A stretch of 64,000 bases of DNA from Sepiola atlantica (GCA_963556195.1 OY744531.1:49387700-49451699); one strand, 5' to 3'; shown: positions 24,198 through 35,699, numbered from the stretch's first letter. Translations and numbers: made by a program. The notes: a model not told the origin generated them from the sequence alone.

Positions 24198-24237
<40 letters not shown>

Positions 24238-26435
24238 TACCTCTCACATACACTCTCTTTCTCTCTTCCCTGCTCTCTTGCCATTGTCTTTTCTCCTACT
24301 CTTTTAATTACTTGCATCATTCAATTCCTCTTACCACTTCTCTTATCATTTTCCCTTTTATTTATATCATTCGTCCTTCCTCCCATCATCTAAAACATTC
24401 ATGTGTGGATGAAAAGTGTGCACGGTGACAAACACGCAAGCAAGAGGCTGCATAATTAGAATTTTAGTAGTGAATCGATTAACGCTTTTGACCATTTTGT
24501 GTAGAAGAGTGTCTGGCAAGACATAGCTGTGATATCAACTTTTATTTATATCTAGCAGAACCCGTTTCCCGGGAAAATTGAAGAACTCAAAAACTCATGC
24601 TCTCATGCCTGAACCCTATATAATTATTTTAATGGATGCTTAACTATCTATAAGTATTAATTATTGTGTTCCTAATTATAAAATTTATTCATAATAATGA
24701 ACATTAAACGTTCGTAATATTTCATAACTAAGAAAGAGCACTTTTGCAGCAACATACGTACGTAGAAGATATTTTTGAGTATTCTTAAATAAATTATTGG
24801 TGTAAATAACATATAGGATCACTGGAAATGCATAGAATCACTTGTATTTGTAAATAAATTACTTTTTCTAAATACTATCTTTAAGGAGATCAGCGTGTTA
24901 TTAGAAGAGTAAAACGGATTATGTATTAGAATAACAAATAAAATTTAAATTTTAAATTATTTTGAGTAACCAATAAAAAAATGAAATCTGTTAATATGTT
25001 ATTCCGATAAGCGAGAATGCAAATTAAATTATTTTAGGTAGCCAATCAAAATGCTTCAGATATTAAAAAGTGTAGGTATAGGAAACGTCTCGTGTTTAGG
25101 TATAAATGTGGAGTATCTAGCATATAATAGCAAAACCTAAATATTAAATAATAATGATGGGAATATCACTTTAGTTTATGTATATACAAGCAAAAACTAC
25201 TCGCTATCCGGCAGCTATTAATCAAGCTCAAAGTATTCTTTTTAAATGTATAACTTTCATTGCATATCTTTTATGCATTTTTAAAATTAATAGTTTTCAT
25301 TAAAATTACCTCCATTGAAAAATTAATGAACATAATAGTTTGAGAAATATTTTTGCAATTTATCTATTTTTTATTAAATTACATTAATTACTTACTGTCA
25401 ATATCGAAACAATTATCTCATATATATATAGGAAATAGTACAATACAATTACAAATGAATAACAGTAAACATTAATTTATCATGAACTGTTGAAAAAATA
25501 GTTATGAAAATGACGCATACAAATAGCTGTGTTTGGGTCTTTGCTCTCTACTACTAAGTTCAAACTAAAAAGCTTTCGATATATACTAACAAAACTCGCC
25601 GTCGAAATCCTTTCGAAGGTTGTTGAAATATCAGCATTTACAAACGCACGTCATTTTCATGATCCCTTCTGATATTTTTACCGAAAGATACTAATAATAA
25701 ATATTCACACCTGTTTGTAGTCACTTATTTTCTAAATGCTATGAATAACAAGATGAGTTTTCCTCATATAGAGTGTAGAAAGTCGAATGAAGTACGCATG
25801 CACGACTTAATCACCTAAGCACAGATTGACCAACCTGATACATGCGTGCCAAAAAACGGTCAAATGTAGAACCTTCTACGAAATTGTTTATAAAAGCACC
25901 GGTTTAGAAAGTAAGAAATGAGTTCTACACTGCCACGTGAAGCTACGACTCTCTTGACTGGTATTTTTTCGCCAAGAAAAACGCCCAACTTATGAACGTT
26001 TTCTTCAATCTGTCATAGGATGTACTGAAAACTATGAAAGCCAACACTTTCGTTCACTCTTTTCTTTTTAATAAAACAAAAGAAATGTCAACACTATGAC
26101 AATACTTCACCATGCTAGACTCAATCATCACCATCGCCAATAACAAGGAACCAACAAATCACGAGCAGCAGTATAAACAAAACTACTACGTTCATATGAC
26201 CTTTATTCCCAAGTGTAATACTCAACAAAACTCCTACTAAGGTGGATAATGATTTTCTCAATTACCTACTGAATTATCCCCCTTAGTTGTAAATGCAAAC
26301 CATTACACACGCACCTGCAAATACAAACATTTTACAACACTTTCTTTCTCGGAAATAACTATTAATCGTTACGTTAATCCATGGTCATTATCGTTTTTCA
26401 TTTGTTTCTTTATTAATAACGTTTATAAGAGATTA
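23840..26435. other. Long AT-rich non-coding stretch
   Basis: CT-rich tract at about 24080-24190 and (CA)n at 24204-24236. A minus-oriented CCCGGGAAACGGG hairpin followed by TTCTGCTAG at about 24578-24556 looks like a Helitron 3' end. No gene recognised. Confidence 0.45.
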
Positions 26436-26439
26436 TTGA

Positions 26440-26515
26440 GAAGAAGAAAAAAAGAAAAAGAAGAAGAAGAAGAAGAAGAAGAAGAAGAAGAAGAAAAAGA
26501 AGAAGAAGAAGAAGC
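26440..26515. repeat. (GAA)n microsatellite
   Basis: GAA/AAG repeats with a few interruptions. Confidence 0.93.
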
Positions 26516-26586
26516 TCTACAGCGACAGAGAGAAGAAAATGGAAACTCCGACTGCAGCAATTATTGAAAATAATATCTAGTGAGTA

Positions 26587-26587
<1 letters not shown>

Positions 26588-26668
<81 letters not shown>
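26588..26668. repeat. (AAT)n microsatellite at the 5' junction of an R4-like LINE
   Basis: About 27 triplets, directly followed by truncated LINE coding sequence. Confidence 0.95.
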
Positions 26669-26670
<2 letters not shown>

Positions 26671-26671
26671 G

Positions 26672-27375
26672 CAATATGGAACATGGAGAAAGTCAATATA
26701 ATACCAATAATTACAGGAGCAGTAGGAACAGTCCCGAAAACATGGAAAAGAAGACATGGGGAAATTGGAATCAACGGGAAGACTGGGACTGTACAATGTA
26801 CGGCAAAGATCAAAACCGCTGAAATCTTAAGAAAAATCTTCGAATGTGGAAACCAACCCACATAAACTACGAACACTAACCAGCCACATGTAAGTTGCAA
26901 TATAAATAAAACAACAACATGGACGGAACACCACATTAACCCGAGGGAACTGAAACTGCAATAAATCTTATAAACTGCCCCCCCCCACCCACCCAATATG
27001 AAAATGGCATTAGCCTCGGCTATTAAAGCACAAGATAGTCATGAAGGATCAAGGAGAATAGAAAGACCGAGGAGGAAGAGCATTAAGCAAACCTCCACTG
27101 GAAGAGTACGGAGAGTACTGGAACCTTGGAGAAGCTTATTGCAATCCAAACGCCAGGGAAGATCAATAGTCGTTACCAGCAAGAAATCAATGGTAAACAG
27201 CTTTTGTGGTAACGAAAAGTCATTTGCAATGGCTATAGAAAGAGATGGAGAGTACTGGAAATCTGTGGAAACTTGTCACTCAGACTCCAATGAACACCAC
27301 CATTTATTATCAGTGAACTATTACTGATGATGACCTCTGTGAGTACTCCTAGTGAGTTAATAATAATATAAGATC
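26672..27375 (+). mobile_element. R4/Dong-like LINE, 3' end (C-terminal ORF and 3' UTR)
   Basis: Starts directly after (AAT)n. It encodes VNIIPIITGAVGTVPKTW and IKTAEILRKIFE, the C terminus of R2/R4-type LINE proteins downstream of the restriction-like endonuclease. A ~490-bp 3' UTR follows, ending CTCCTAGTGAGTTAATAATAAT. The UTR matches copies at 27455-27760, 34395-34545 (minus), 35036-35222 (minus) and 50080-50443. (TAA)n on both sides fits an element that inserts into TAA repeats. Confidence 0.8.
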
Positions 27376-27454
27376 CGATAATCTGACACCCTACCTCGCA
27401 CCACGAAAAAAACGGTGGTACCAACATAGATTGAATTGCACAAAATAGTCGTAA

Positions 27455-27760
27455 ATGGTCAATGGAGATGAACAGACTGAGAAAGGAAATTACTATCCAG
27501 GCCTCCACTGGAATCGCACGGACTGTACTGGAATCCTGAGGAGATTTATTGTCACTCAAAATTCAGAGAAATAACTCGATGGTGCACGGCTGTTGCGACA
27601 ATAAAAAGTAAATTGTAATGGTTATGGAAAGAAGTGAGGAGTGCTGGAAATCTGGGGAGACTTAAGGGAACACCACCTGTTTTTATTAGTGATCGATCGC
27701 TTGTAATAACATGTGTAAGAACTCCTAGTGAGTACGGAGCAATATTAATAGTAGAATCCT
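27455..27760 (+). mobile_element. R4/Dong-like LINE 3' UTR, second copy
   Basis: GCCTCCACTGGAA, ACTGGAATCCTGAGGAG, GGAAATCTGGGGAGACTT and GAACTCCTAGTGAGTAC parallel the UTR just upstream. More diverged and without coding sequence. Confidence 0.75.
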
Positions 27761-27910
27761 GGAGTGTTGTAGAGACTTGCCGCTCACTTTTATTGAAGCT
27801 AAAGCACTAACACAATAATACTAGACTGACATGTTGGAGTGACATCTTGTCATACGTGTTTATAGTAAATAACAAATAAGAGCCTCTGCTGGTATGGACA
27901 CATTACTGAA

Positions 27911-27911
<1 letters not shown>

Positions 27912-27997
<86 letters not shown>

Positions 27998-28165
27998 CAC
28001 TTACCAAGGTCAAAAGCCACTTGATGATAAGGATTAATGAGATTGTCAGTTTGATGATGAACAATACTGTGAGAGGATTGAATACGGTGAATGAGATGAA
28101 CAAAATTTGATTATTTAAGAAAAGTATTTCTTGACATTGGACTTGAAGACGACCAGGTTGTAGTC
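27912..28165 (-). mobile_element. CR1/L2-like LINE 3' end with (ATC)n tail
   Basis: On the minus strand, TTCAAGTCCAATGT (the FKSNV codons) leads to CTTATCATCAAGTGGC...CTTGGTAAGTGA and then ~85 bp of (ATC)n (27912-27996). Same family as 8252-8775. The triplet array appears to be its expanded tail. Confidence 0.75.
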
Positions 28166-28290
28166 TACGGCGAAGCAGTCATGTAGTAGCAATACGAATA
28201 AAGAAAAGCTTTTTTGTTGTTGTGTTTTATTGCTTTGTATATTTTCTTCTGTTTTGTTTTGTGTAATGTATTGTTTGTTTTGAAGGGGCA

Positions 28291-28360
<70 letters not shown>
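28291..28360. repeat. (CT)n-(AT)n microsatellite
   Basis: CT-rich 28291-28320 joined to AT 28321-28360. Confidence 0.94.
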
Positions 28361-28362
<2 letters not shown>

Positions 28363-29119
28363 GCTGAATTCATTCACCAACTTAGTTGTTATTGTTTGTT
28401 TTGTTGCGTTTTCGAATGTCGGGTCACCAATTTGTAGGATGACTCCTGGCTAGGTTATTGACGACGGTCACGTCTTTAGAATGTGTACCAAGAAGCAAAC
28501 TGCCAATTAATATGATGTGATAAAATGGCGAATGACACAATGGATAAAACCATGGATGTTATGAATATTAAGAATCAAAGAGTCCCTATTTAACAAATGT
28601 TAAATCAAACAATTATGTGTTCTGAATAAGGAGAGAAAACAGAGTTAGCACCAAAACATTTATATATTAACAATTTTACAGTGATGTAAAATATATTTTG
28701 AGATATATATTTAAGTTCGTAGTGAAAGTTGAAAGTTCTTTAATGAGGAAAAGACACGAGTGTTAGAAATATGTGGGTTTTGTTTTCAAAGTTCTATTTT
28801 GTGTATGTGATGTGTGTTTACCTTTCTTGGTTTAAGTTGAAACTGGAAGACAGCAGTCGTGCTTAAGACTAAAATGTCACCAGTCGTGTTTCTTGGGGTG
28901 CGCCCCAGCCTTGGTTGGGCGCTGGTTGCTGCTATTGCTGCTACTACTGATGCTGCTGTTGTTGTTGTTGTTGTTGTTGTTGTTATCTTCACGGAGAGTC
29001 GATGAACGCCATTGTGTTGCACAGAAGAACTCTGATTTTGGGTTGACGAGTTCGCAGTTTTTATTAGATTTTTTTTCCATTTCGCACAGGCTTATTTCAA
29101 ACGAACGGGGATAGTTATT

Positions 29120-29362
29120 TTGTTTTACGGCATATCACCCATTTTCGGGTTATTTAATGCTGAATCCGGTCATTTTGGCAAAAGTTCTTATGTTTCAAGT
29201 TCTTTACATGTTCAAGTATTTATTCATGGTGTTTGGTTTGGGTTTTTTGTTTGGTTTGGTTGTTTTACGGCATATAAACCCTTTTCAAGTCATTTTAGTG
29301 AAAGTTTTTATGCTTCAAGTTCTTTATATGTTTATGTATCCATTCATGGTGTTTGGTTGAGT
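29120..29362 (+). repeat. 146-bp tandem duplication (TTTTACGGCATAT family)
   Basis: Unit starts at 29120 and 29266; both contain TTCAAGTTCTTTA and ATTCATGGTGTTTGG. A third related stretch (TTTTACGGCACATCA...GAGTCATTTTATG) lies near 2307-2345, so the family is dispersed. Confidence 0.8.
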
Positions 29363-29364
29363 AA

Positions 29365-30280
29365 AAGGGGGAGCGGGGGGGAAATTGTTGTTTTTTTGTT
29401 TTGGATTTTTCAGAACATGATTGAGTTTTGCAAAGAAAAAATCAAAAACAGTAAAACATCAATGTTTGGTGCATTTTGAGTCAGGAAGTCAATAACTTCA
29501 GACAGACTGATCTGGTAGCCCCAGTACGTTCTATTTGACCCATAGATGAGGCCATTACAGGTACTACCACTCCGGGCCAGAGTGGACCTGGGAGCAATAG
29601 CAACTAAGGAGCAACTCCACATTCCCCACAGCTCTCAAATGGACGCCTCACCACTGGATGTCTTTTAAGGTCATACCCAGGACCCGAAAGGGGGTAATGT
29701 TCATTCATTGCACATGTTCAGTCAACATGTCTCTGTCAAAAAAGATTTGTTCTCGTCAGTACATACCTAGTTAAAAGCAATTGATTTTAGTGAATCCCTA
29801 TTCCTTCGGTAAATAAGAAAGAAAATAGTGAAAAGGAAAGAAGAAGAATGAGTAAACCGAATGAACGAAGAAAAAGAGCGAGTAGTTATACAAGCTAGTA
29901 TTTTCTTTTTCATGTTCACCCGCTCGCATATCAATTTTCTAATCTAACTTAAGCATGACAACCAAACTGGAAACGGGACTGACCAACCAGCGGAGGAAAA
30001 AAGGGACGAGGGCGTATCTACGCAGACGGCCAGTGACATGATATCTGGGTTTGAGGGATTTGTAAATCATTTTTATCGTAGCACAAATGATAGATGACGT
30101 TAAAATAATGTATCGGGTGTTTGTTTACCAGTGAATATTGATAGCAAGGATACTCCCATCCCTCACCACGTACGGATCTATCGTGGTCAACAAAGCTATA
30201 TAATAACGTTGGCATTCAAGTTTTCCTCTATCCGTAGTAATTAACGTTAAAACGTAACTTATTAAATTAACTTTTTAAAG
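29365..30280. other. Unassigned region
   Basis: 29470-29680 is GC-richer and repeat-like (GGAGCAACTCCACATTCCCC) but no family was recognised. The rest is non-coding. Confidence 0.4.
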
Positions 30281-30326
30281 GTAAAACGTTTGTACAAAAT
30301 AATGAAAACCCCATAAAATTTAAAAC

Positions 30327-31944
30327 CGATTTATTCTAATATGAAGTAGGGCGATCATTCTAATATGAAGTAGGGCGATCATTCTAATATGAAGTAAGGC
30401 GATCATTCTAGTATGAAGTAAGACGATCATTCTAATATGAAGTAGGGCGATCATTCTAATATAAAGTAAGACGATCATTCTTATATGAAGTATGACGATC
30501 ATTCTAATATAAAGTAAGACGATCATTCTAATATGAAGTAAGACAATCATTCTAATATGAAGTAGGACGATCATTCTAATATGAAGTAGGACCATCATTC
30601 TAATATGAAGTAAGACGATCATTCTAATATGCAGTAAGACAATCATTCTAATATGAAGTAGGACGATCATTCTAATATGAAGTAGGACGATCATTCTAAT
30701 ATGAAGTAAGACAATCATTCTCATATGAAGTAGGACGATCATTCTAATATGAAGTAGGACCATCATTCTAATATGAAGTAGGACAATCATTCTAATATGA
30801 AGTAAGACAATCATTCTCATATGAAGTAGGACGATCATTCTAATATGAAGTAGGACCATCATTCTAATATGAAGTAGGACAATCATTCTAATATGAAGTA
30901 AGACAATCATTCTCATATGAAGTAGGACGATCATTCTAATATGAAGTAGGACCATCATTCTAATATGAAGTAGGACAATCATTCTAATATGAAGTGGGAC
31001 GATTATTCTAATATGAAGTAGAACAATCATTCTAATATAAAGTGGGACAATCATTCTAATATGAAGTAAGACAATCATTCTCATATGAAGTAGGACGATC
31101 ATTCTAATATGAAGTGGGACGATTATTCTAATATGAAGTAAGACAATCATTCTAATATGAAGTAAGACAATCATTCTAATATGAAGTAGGACAATCATTC
31201 TAATATAAAGTGGGACAATCATTCTGATATGAAGTAGGACCATCATTCTAATATGAAGTAGGACAATCATTCTAATATGAAGTAAGACAATCATTCTAAT
31301 ATGAAGTAAGACAATCATTCTAATATAAAGTAGGACAATCATTCTAATATGAAGTAGGAATATCATTCTAATATGAAGTAGGACAATCATTCTAATATGA
31401 AGTAAGACGATCATTCTAATATGAAGTAAGACAATCATTCTAATATGAAGTAGGACAATCATTCTAATATGAAGTAGGACAATCATTCTAATATGAAGTG
31501 GGACAATCATTCTAATATGAAGTGGGACAATCATTCTAATATGAAGTAAGACAATCATTCTAATATGAAGTAGGACCATCATTCTAATATGAAGTAGGAC
31601 AATCATTCTAATATGAAGTAAGACAATCATTCTAATATGAAGTAAGACAATCATTCTAATATAAAGTAGGACAATCATTCTAATATAAAGTAGGACAATC
31701 ATTCAAATATGAAGTAGGACCATCATTCTAATATGAAGTGGGACGATCATTCTAATATGAAGTAGGACAATCATTTTAATATGAAGTGGGACAATCATTT
31801 TAATATGAAGTAAGACAATCATTCTAATATGAAGAGGGACAATCATTCTAATATGAAGTGGGACAATCATTCTAATATGAAGTAGGACAATCATTCTAAT
31901 ATGAAGTAAGACAATCATTCTCATATGAAGTAGAGCCATCATTG
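30327..31944. repeat. 24-bp minisatellite, about 67 copies
   Basis: The consensus plus-strand unit is GATCATTCTAATATGAAGTA plus GGAC. Variation is concentrated at a few positions. A 96-bp four-unit higher-order repeat is visible at 30719, 30815 and 30911, marked by TCTCAT. The period is a multiple of three and one minus frame lacks stops, so a 460-codon ORF with the octapeptide MIVLLHIR appears. This is a by-product of the period, not evidence of a protein. Confidence 0.97.
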
Positions 31945-31954
31945 ACGGAGGATA

Positions 31955-32990
31955 TCGACTCTTAACTTGAACTTTTCTCTTCTAAAATGCATCATAAATG
32001 TTCAGTAATATTGAGATCTGACGACTGTGGTGACGAGATAAGATATTCAACTAGAATGTTCCTCATGTCACTCAGTAACAAGTTTAGCTGTGTTAATTTG
32101 TATATTATCATTCTGAAAGATTGCGTTTCCATTCGTAAACAGTTAGTGTTCAGACAGATTTGCCTCCCTTTGCATATCGGATATTAAGTTACTAATCAAT
32201 TTAACTCCAGTGCATAATGTAAACACACGAATATCTCTTCGTCTTTGTTTTTTCTTTCTTTCTTTTTTTACCTTGTGTTTCAATCTTACGAGCCGATTCT
32301 ACGACATTAAAAAACAGTTCTGCTACCATAGAATTAATTTGATCAGATACAATGCTTAAATAGTTTTAACTAGCAATCCTGCCATGAGGGGAAACCGTTG
32401 GTACGGCGGATTTACAAAATATAGTCCCACTCCTTCATATTTAACATTTCGAAAAAGGAAGTTTGGGTCAAATACTTATTTTGTGTGTCTCCACGCGTAT
32501 TCTCGATCGGAGGTCGGAAATAAATTAAAGAATTGCTCTTTCGGGATGATAACATTCTGCAACGACCCTAGAGACCAATTCTAACCCACTCTTAAAGCTT
32601 TGAAGCATTTGTATTTGAAAGTCGTGCTTTTCCGAGTGCAGATCTCGCATGAAATCCGGTTTGATGCAGTCCTCAGAGATGAATATTTGTGGAAACTGGG
32701 TTCTCAAGATGGTCATTAGGCTCTGCAATAATGTTGGTGCTATACGTACCTTTGTGATGTTTTACAACAATTCGCATATCAGCCGACGGTCTCTATCTGA
32801 AAGTTTTAGTTTTGTTTTGACGAGGAGACTTTTGCTTCTTTCCTAAAGGTTATCATAACTTTCGAGACAGTACTTCTTGATATACTAAATATTTCGACTG
32901 TTTTCTGTTACGCTAGCGCCTGCCATTCAAGCGGCAATAATTCGACCTCTTTGAACGTCCCTTTTCGAAGGATATCTGAAAAGAAACGGC
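31955..32990 (-). pseudogene. Tc1-like transposase, frameshifted
   Basis: In minus-strand order: a helix-turn-helix region (RDVQRGRIIAA), the second DNA-binding helix (KLKLSDRDRRLICELL), a GRVYVW-like block ending AVPTVSPHGR, the second catalytic Asp in IFQNDN followed by TAKLVTE, and PQSSDLNITEHL carrying the third acidic residue of the DDE triad. It is broken by several stops and frameshifts, so inactive. The C-terminal frame reads SRYPPS and runs directly into the minisatellite. Confidence 0.85.
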
Positions 32991-33480
32991 AATTTTAGCA
33001 AAACATATTGAACAACACTAATAGTAAACGAAATGAACAAGGTTTTGACGATTGTATAGATATTTCAAAAATGATGATCCCATGATGCTAGGTGTTTCCA
33101 TTATTTTTCCCAACTCTGTCTATTATATTTTTAAACAATTGTATTCAATTAATACATTGACCAAAAGTACCGTAATGCAATTAAACTTTACCAAATCCGA
33201 TTCCCAAAAGAGAAAAAAGACCATTATAAAACAGCTGTTTAAGAGACAAATATCTTATTTCTTATCGTATCTATTTGGTCACCAAAGAAAAAATATCAAA
33301 AGTATTTATAGGATTTAAATTTCAACATTTCGTGAGACGTCCTATCGATTTGGTTGCAAAACTGAATTGTAAATCACATATATTTTATTCATTGAATTAT
33401 GTCCAAACGTGTAGATATTTTCTCATAAGAAATTAAGAGAGAATGCAAAACGGTGGTGATCAATGAGCGAAACAAAATGA

Positions 33481-33521
33481 AAGTAAAAAGACTCCCGAGC
33501 AACGCCGGGTATATACAGCTA
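33481..33521 (+). mobile_element. Helitron-like 3' terminus
   Basis: CCCGAGCAACGCCGGG forms a short GC hairpin, followed by TATATACAGCTAA, giving a CTRR end. The ~280 bp before it (from about 33250) is similar to 40165-40430 (GGATTTAAATTT-AACATTTCGT). Confidence 0.5.
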
Positions 33522-33659
33522 ATGGATTATACTGTAAAACAAACGTCATTCGATTACTTTACAAGCCACATTTGTATTTTGTATGATGAAGGAGTATTTG
33601 GAGAAGCAAACCAGAGTATTGATTTACTCCTCTCCAGGAGTTAGGCACAAGGCCAGTTT

Positions 33660-33962
33660 TTATCTTACTCCCACAAGTAAGATGTGACCCAAGGTCGGGT
33701 CGGGAAAGTGGGGTTTAAAAATTGCCTGGGCAGCCCCGTCGGCATTCCCCGGTAGGGGCGCCTCAGGCAGTAAGCAATAAACTTACTCCTCCTCAAAGAG
33801 GGGAGGCGAAGCCTGGGAGGGTGGATCTCCTAGAACTGCACAGGACAGACCCATAGACCGGCGTAAATCAAGCCCCGAAGGCCAAGACAATACCAGTCTA
33901 TGGGGTACAGTATCAATCGGAACAGATACTACACTTTGATCTTAGCCCAAAGGCCAAGAAGC
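33660..33962 (-). mobile_element. SINE with a U2 snRNA-derived head
   Basis: On the minus strand 33962-33905 reads GCTTCTTGGCCTTTGGGCTA, then AGATCA, then GTGTAGTATCTGTTC. This is the 5' end of U2 snRNA including the GUAGUA branch-point recognition sequence. U2 similarity stops after ~58 nt. A body with a CCCATAGAC-GG stem-loop and a tail with CGCCCCTACCGGGG follow. The tail is shared with the element at 2580-3190. snRNA-headed SINEs are a known but rare class. Confidence 0.8.
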
Positions 33963-34029
33963 AAACCAGAGTATGATCACTTACGAAAGGCTTATGATCT
34001 TGTAAGAACCGAAAAAAAATTTTTTTTTA

Positions 34030-34335
34030 TCATAGTTCACCCCAAACAAGGCAGGCCGCCACTGTAGATGTAAGGGGCTACTGAGAAAGGGGGGTTCAAC
34101 CTAAATTAGGAGCTGCGCAGCGAGATGTCTGTTTACATTAGTTTTAAATTTCTGCATGTCAGTAACGTCAGGAAAGCAGGAAAGCAGGAAAGCAGAAAGC
34201 AGGGAGGGAGTTCCAGAGTCCAGCAGCACGAGGAAAGAAGCTTTTAGAGTAGAAAGCTCTACGGCATCTTGGGACGTCCACAGTGTATGGATGGATTTTG
34301 GCAGATCTCGATGGTTTTGGTATACTTACATCGGT
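34030..34335 (-). pseudogene. CR1-like LINE (family B) 3' end
   Basis: The minus strand shows the FFPRAAGLWNSLP-type C terminus (from GCAGCACGAGGAAAG on plus), FK-N-NRHL-A and a short 3' UTR. Parallels 35700-36010 and 46185-46490. Confidence 0.7.
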
Positions 34336-34339
34336 AATT

Positions 34340-34340
<1 letters not shown>

Positions 34341-34392
<52 letters not shown>
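34341..34392. repeat. (GTA)n microsatellite
   Basis: About 17 triplets at the 3' boundary of the minus-strand R4-like UTR copy. Confidence 0.94.
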
Positions 34393-34394
34393 AG

Positions 34395-34545
34395 AGTGGT
34401 GGCATTTACTTACTTGGAGTTCTCACAGCAATCATAAGCAGGAAACTTTGCACAAAAGAAAGATGGCTTTCTCTGGAGTTTGAGTGACAGCAAGTCTCTT
34501 CAGATTTCCAGGGAGAATATTGCAATGAAAACAGAACAGAAATTA
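34395..34545 (-). mobile_element. R4/Dong-like LINE 3' UTR fragment
   Basis: TTACTTGGAGTTCTCAC and CTGGAGTTTGAGTGACAGC match the UTR end in reverse orientation. Confidence 0.65.
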
Positions 34546-35035
34546 CACCACCCAAAAAGATAAGATAATACCTGGGAAAATGATATCATGACCACAGAAC
34601 AGATACGACATTATCGCATAAAGGAGAAAGTAATGCCTGAAGGATGATGGCCTCTACACTACGCCCCCTGAACTGAGCATTGAAAAATAGTACAATACTA
34701 CAGTAATAGAAGTAATACAGGGTGATCGCTGGAAAAGCGGGAAATTTGAGGTTGTAAATTTCATTGTTTAAATTTTATTTTGTTTACATTTTATTGCATC
34801 TAGCTTAGTCACTTCTTCGATTTGTACGGAGTACATTTTGAGCATCTGTGAGTGTATTATAATATTAGTCTTTGAAAAACTTTATAAAAGTTATTCTTTG
34901 TAAAAAATAAATTACCGTTCGACAAATTTCCCGCTTTTAGAGCGACCACTCTGTAGTATAGTTTCGGCTTCAAATAGACAGATACCAAATCTCCATTAGT
35001 AATAGATTGTCGTTGTTATTGTTGATATTATTATT

Positions 35036-35221
35036 ATTATGTACTCACTAGGAGTTCTCACACAGGTCATTAGTGATTGCTCACCGACAACCGGTGGTAT
35101 TCCCTGGAGTCTGAGTGACAACAAGTCTCCCTAGATTTCCAGTATTCTCCACTTCTTTTCAATAGCCACCGCAAATAAACTTGCAGTATCACAACAGCCC
35201 TTTACCATTGATTTCTCGCTG

Positions 35222-35222
<1 letters not shown>
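35036..35222 (-). mobile_element. R4/Dong-like LINE 3' UTR between (TAA)n tracts
   Basis: From ACTCACTAGGAGTTCTCACA to the GATTTCTCGCTGG junction. It is bounded on the left by a short (ATT)n tail and on the right by 90 bp of (ATT)n. Confidence 0.78.

Positions 35223-35310
<88 letters not shown>
35222..35310. repeat. (ATT)n microsatellite
   Basis: About 30 triplets at the 5' junction of the adjacent LINE fragment. Confidence 0.96.
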
Positions 35311-35312
<2 letters not shown>

Positions 35313-35399
35313 CATCATCATTTCTTACAGTGACTATGTATACACGAAACGGGCACACTAGAAAGGATAACTTGAAGAAGAATTACCTTAGTACTGAAA

Positions 35400-35560
35400 G
35401 ATAGCAACGGGGAACGACCCCAAACAACTACAGACTGATAACCTGCCTACTAACAATGTGTAAAGTATTAACGGCACAATTATAAGAAAAGATCTATCAG
35501 TCCTTTAATACGCGGGAACTACTCCGATCGGAAAATAAAGATGCCAGAAAGCTACAAGAA
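35400..35560 (+). pseudogene. LINE reverse-transcriptase fragment
   Basis: The plus strand reads TPNNYRLITCLLTMCKVLTAQ then EKIYQSF, the RT fingers motif NYRPITCL--M-K--T. One in-frame stop; no further RT motifs. Confidence 0.65.
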
Positions 35561-35699
35561 TGGCACATGGCTAAGAAAAGGTACTTGAATAGAGAAACAG
35601 AATCGCTACTGACAACCGCACAGTGACTTCTCACGCTAGTTGTTACCATTCTTCTTTTCTTCGTAATACGATGTTGCTTTTACTTTTATTTATGTACTT

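Larger units (their letters stand above)
30282..33118 (-). mobile_element. Tc1-like DNA transposon invaded by its own minisatellite
   Basis: The ends are inverted: left ~30282-30312 (GTACAAAATAATGAAAACCCC) and right ~33118-33090 on the minus strand (GAGTTGGGAAAAATAATGG, then AAACACC). Between them lie a decayed Tc1 transposase (31955-32990, minus) and a ~1.6-kb array of a 24-bp unit (30327-31944). Without the array the element would be about 1.2 kb, normal for Tc1/mariner. The TIR call is by eye and the outermost bases are diverged. Confidence 0.78.

Noticed and set aside
23889..24428. 179-codon plus ORF
   Set aside because: Mostly translation of CT- and CA-rich simple sequence.
26413..26996. 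Long minus ORFs of poly-Ile/Leu
   Set aside because: Translations of (AAT)n and (GAA)n microsatellites.
30320..31942. 460- and 79-codon minus ORFs of MIVLLHIR repeats as a protein gene
   Set aside because: The 24-bp period is a multiple of three, so a stop-free frame is automatic. There is no splice context or non-repeat domain other than the dead transposase.
30327..31944. CRISPR array
   Set aside because: Units are contiguous 24-mers without spacers, in animal DNA; it is a minisatellite.
33905..33962. Functional U2 snRNA gene
   Set aside because: Only the first ~58 nt match; the Sm site and 3' stem-loops are absent.
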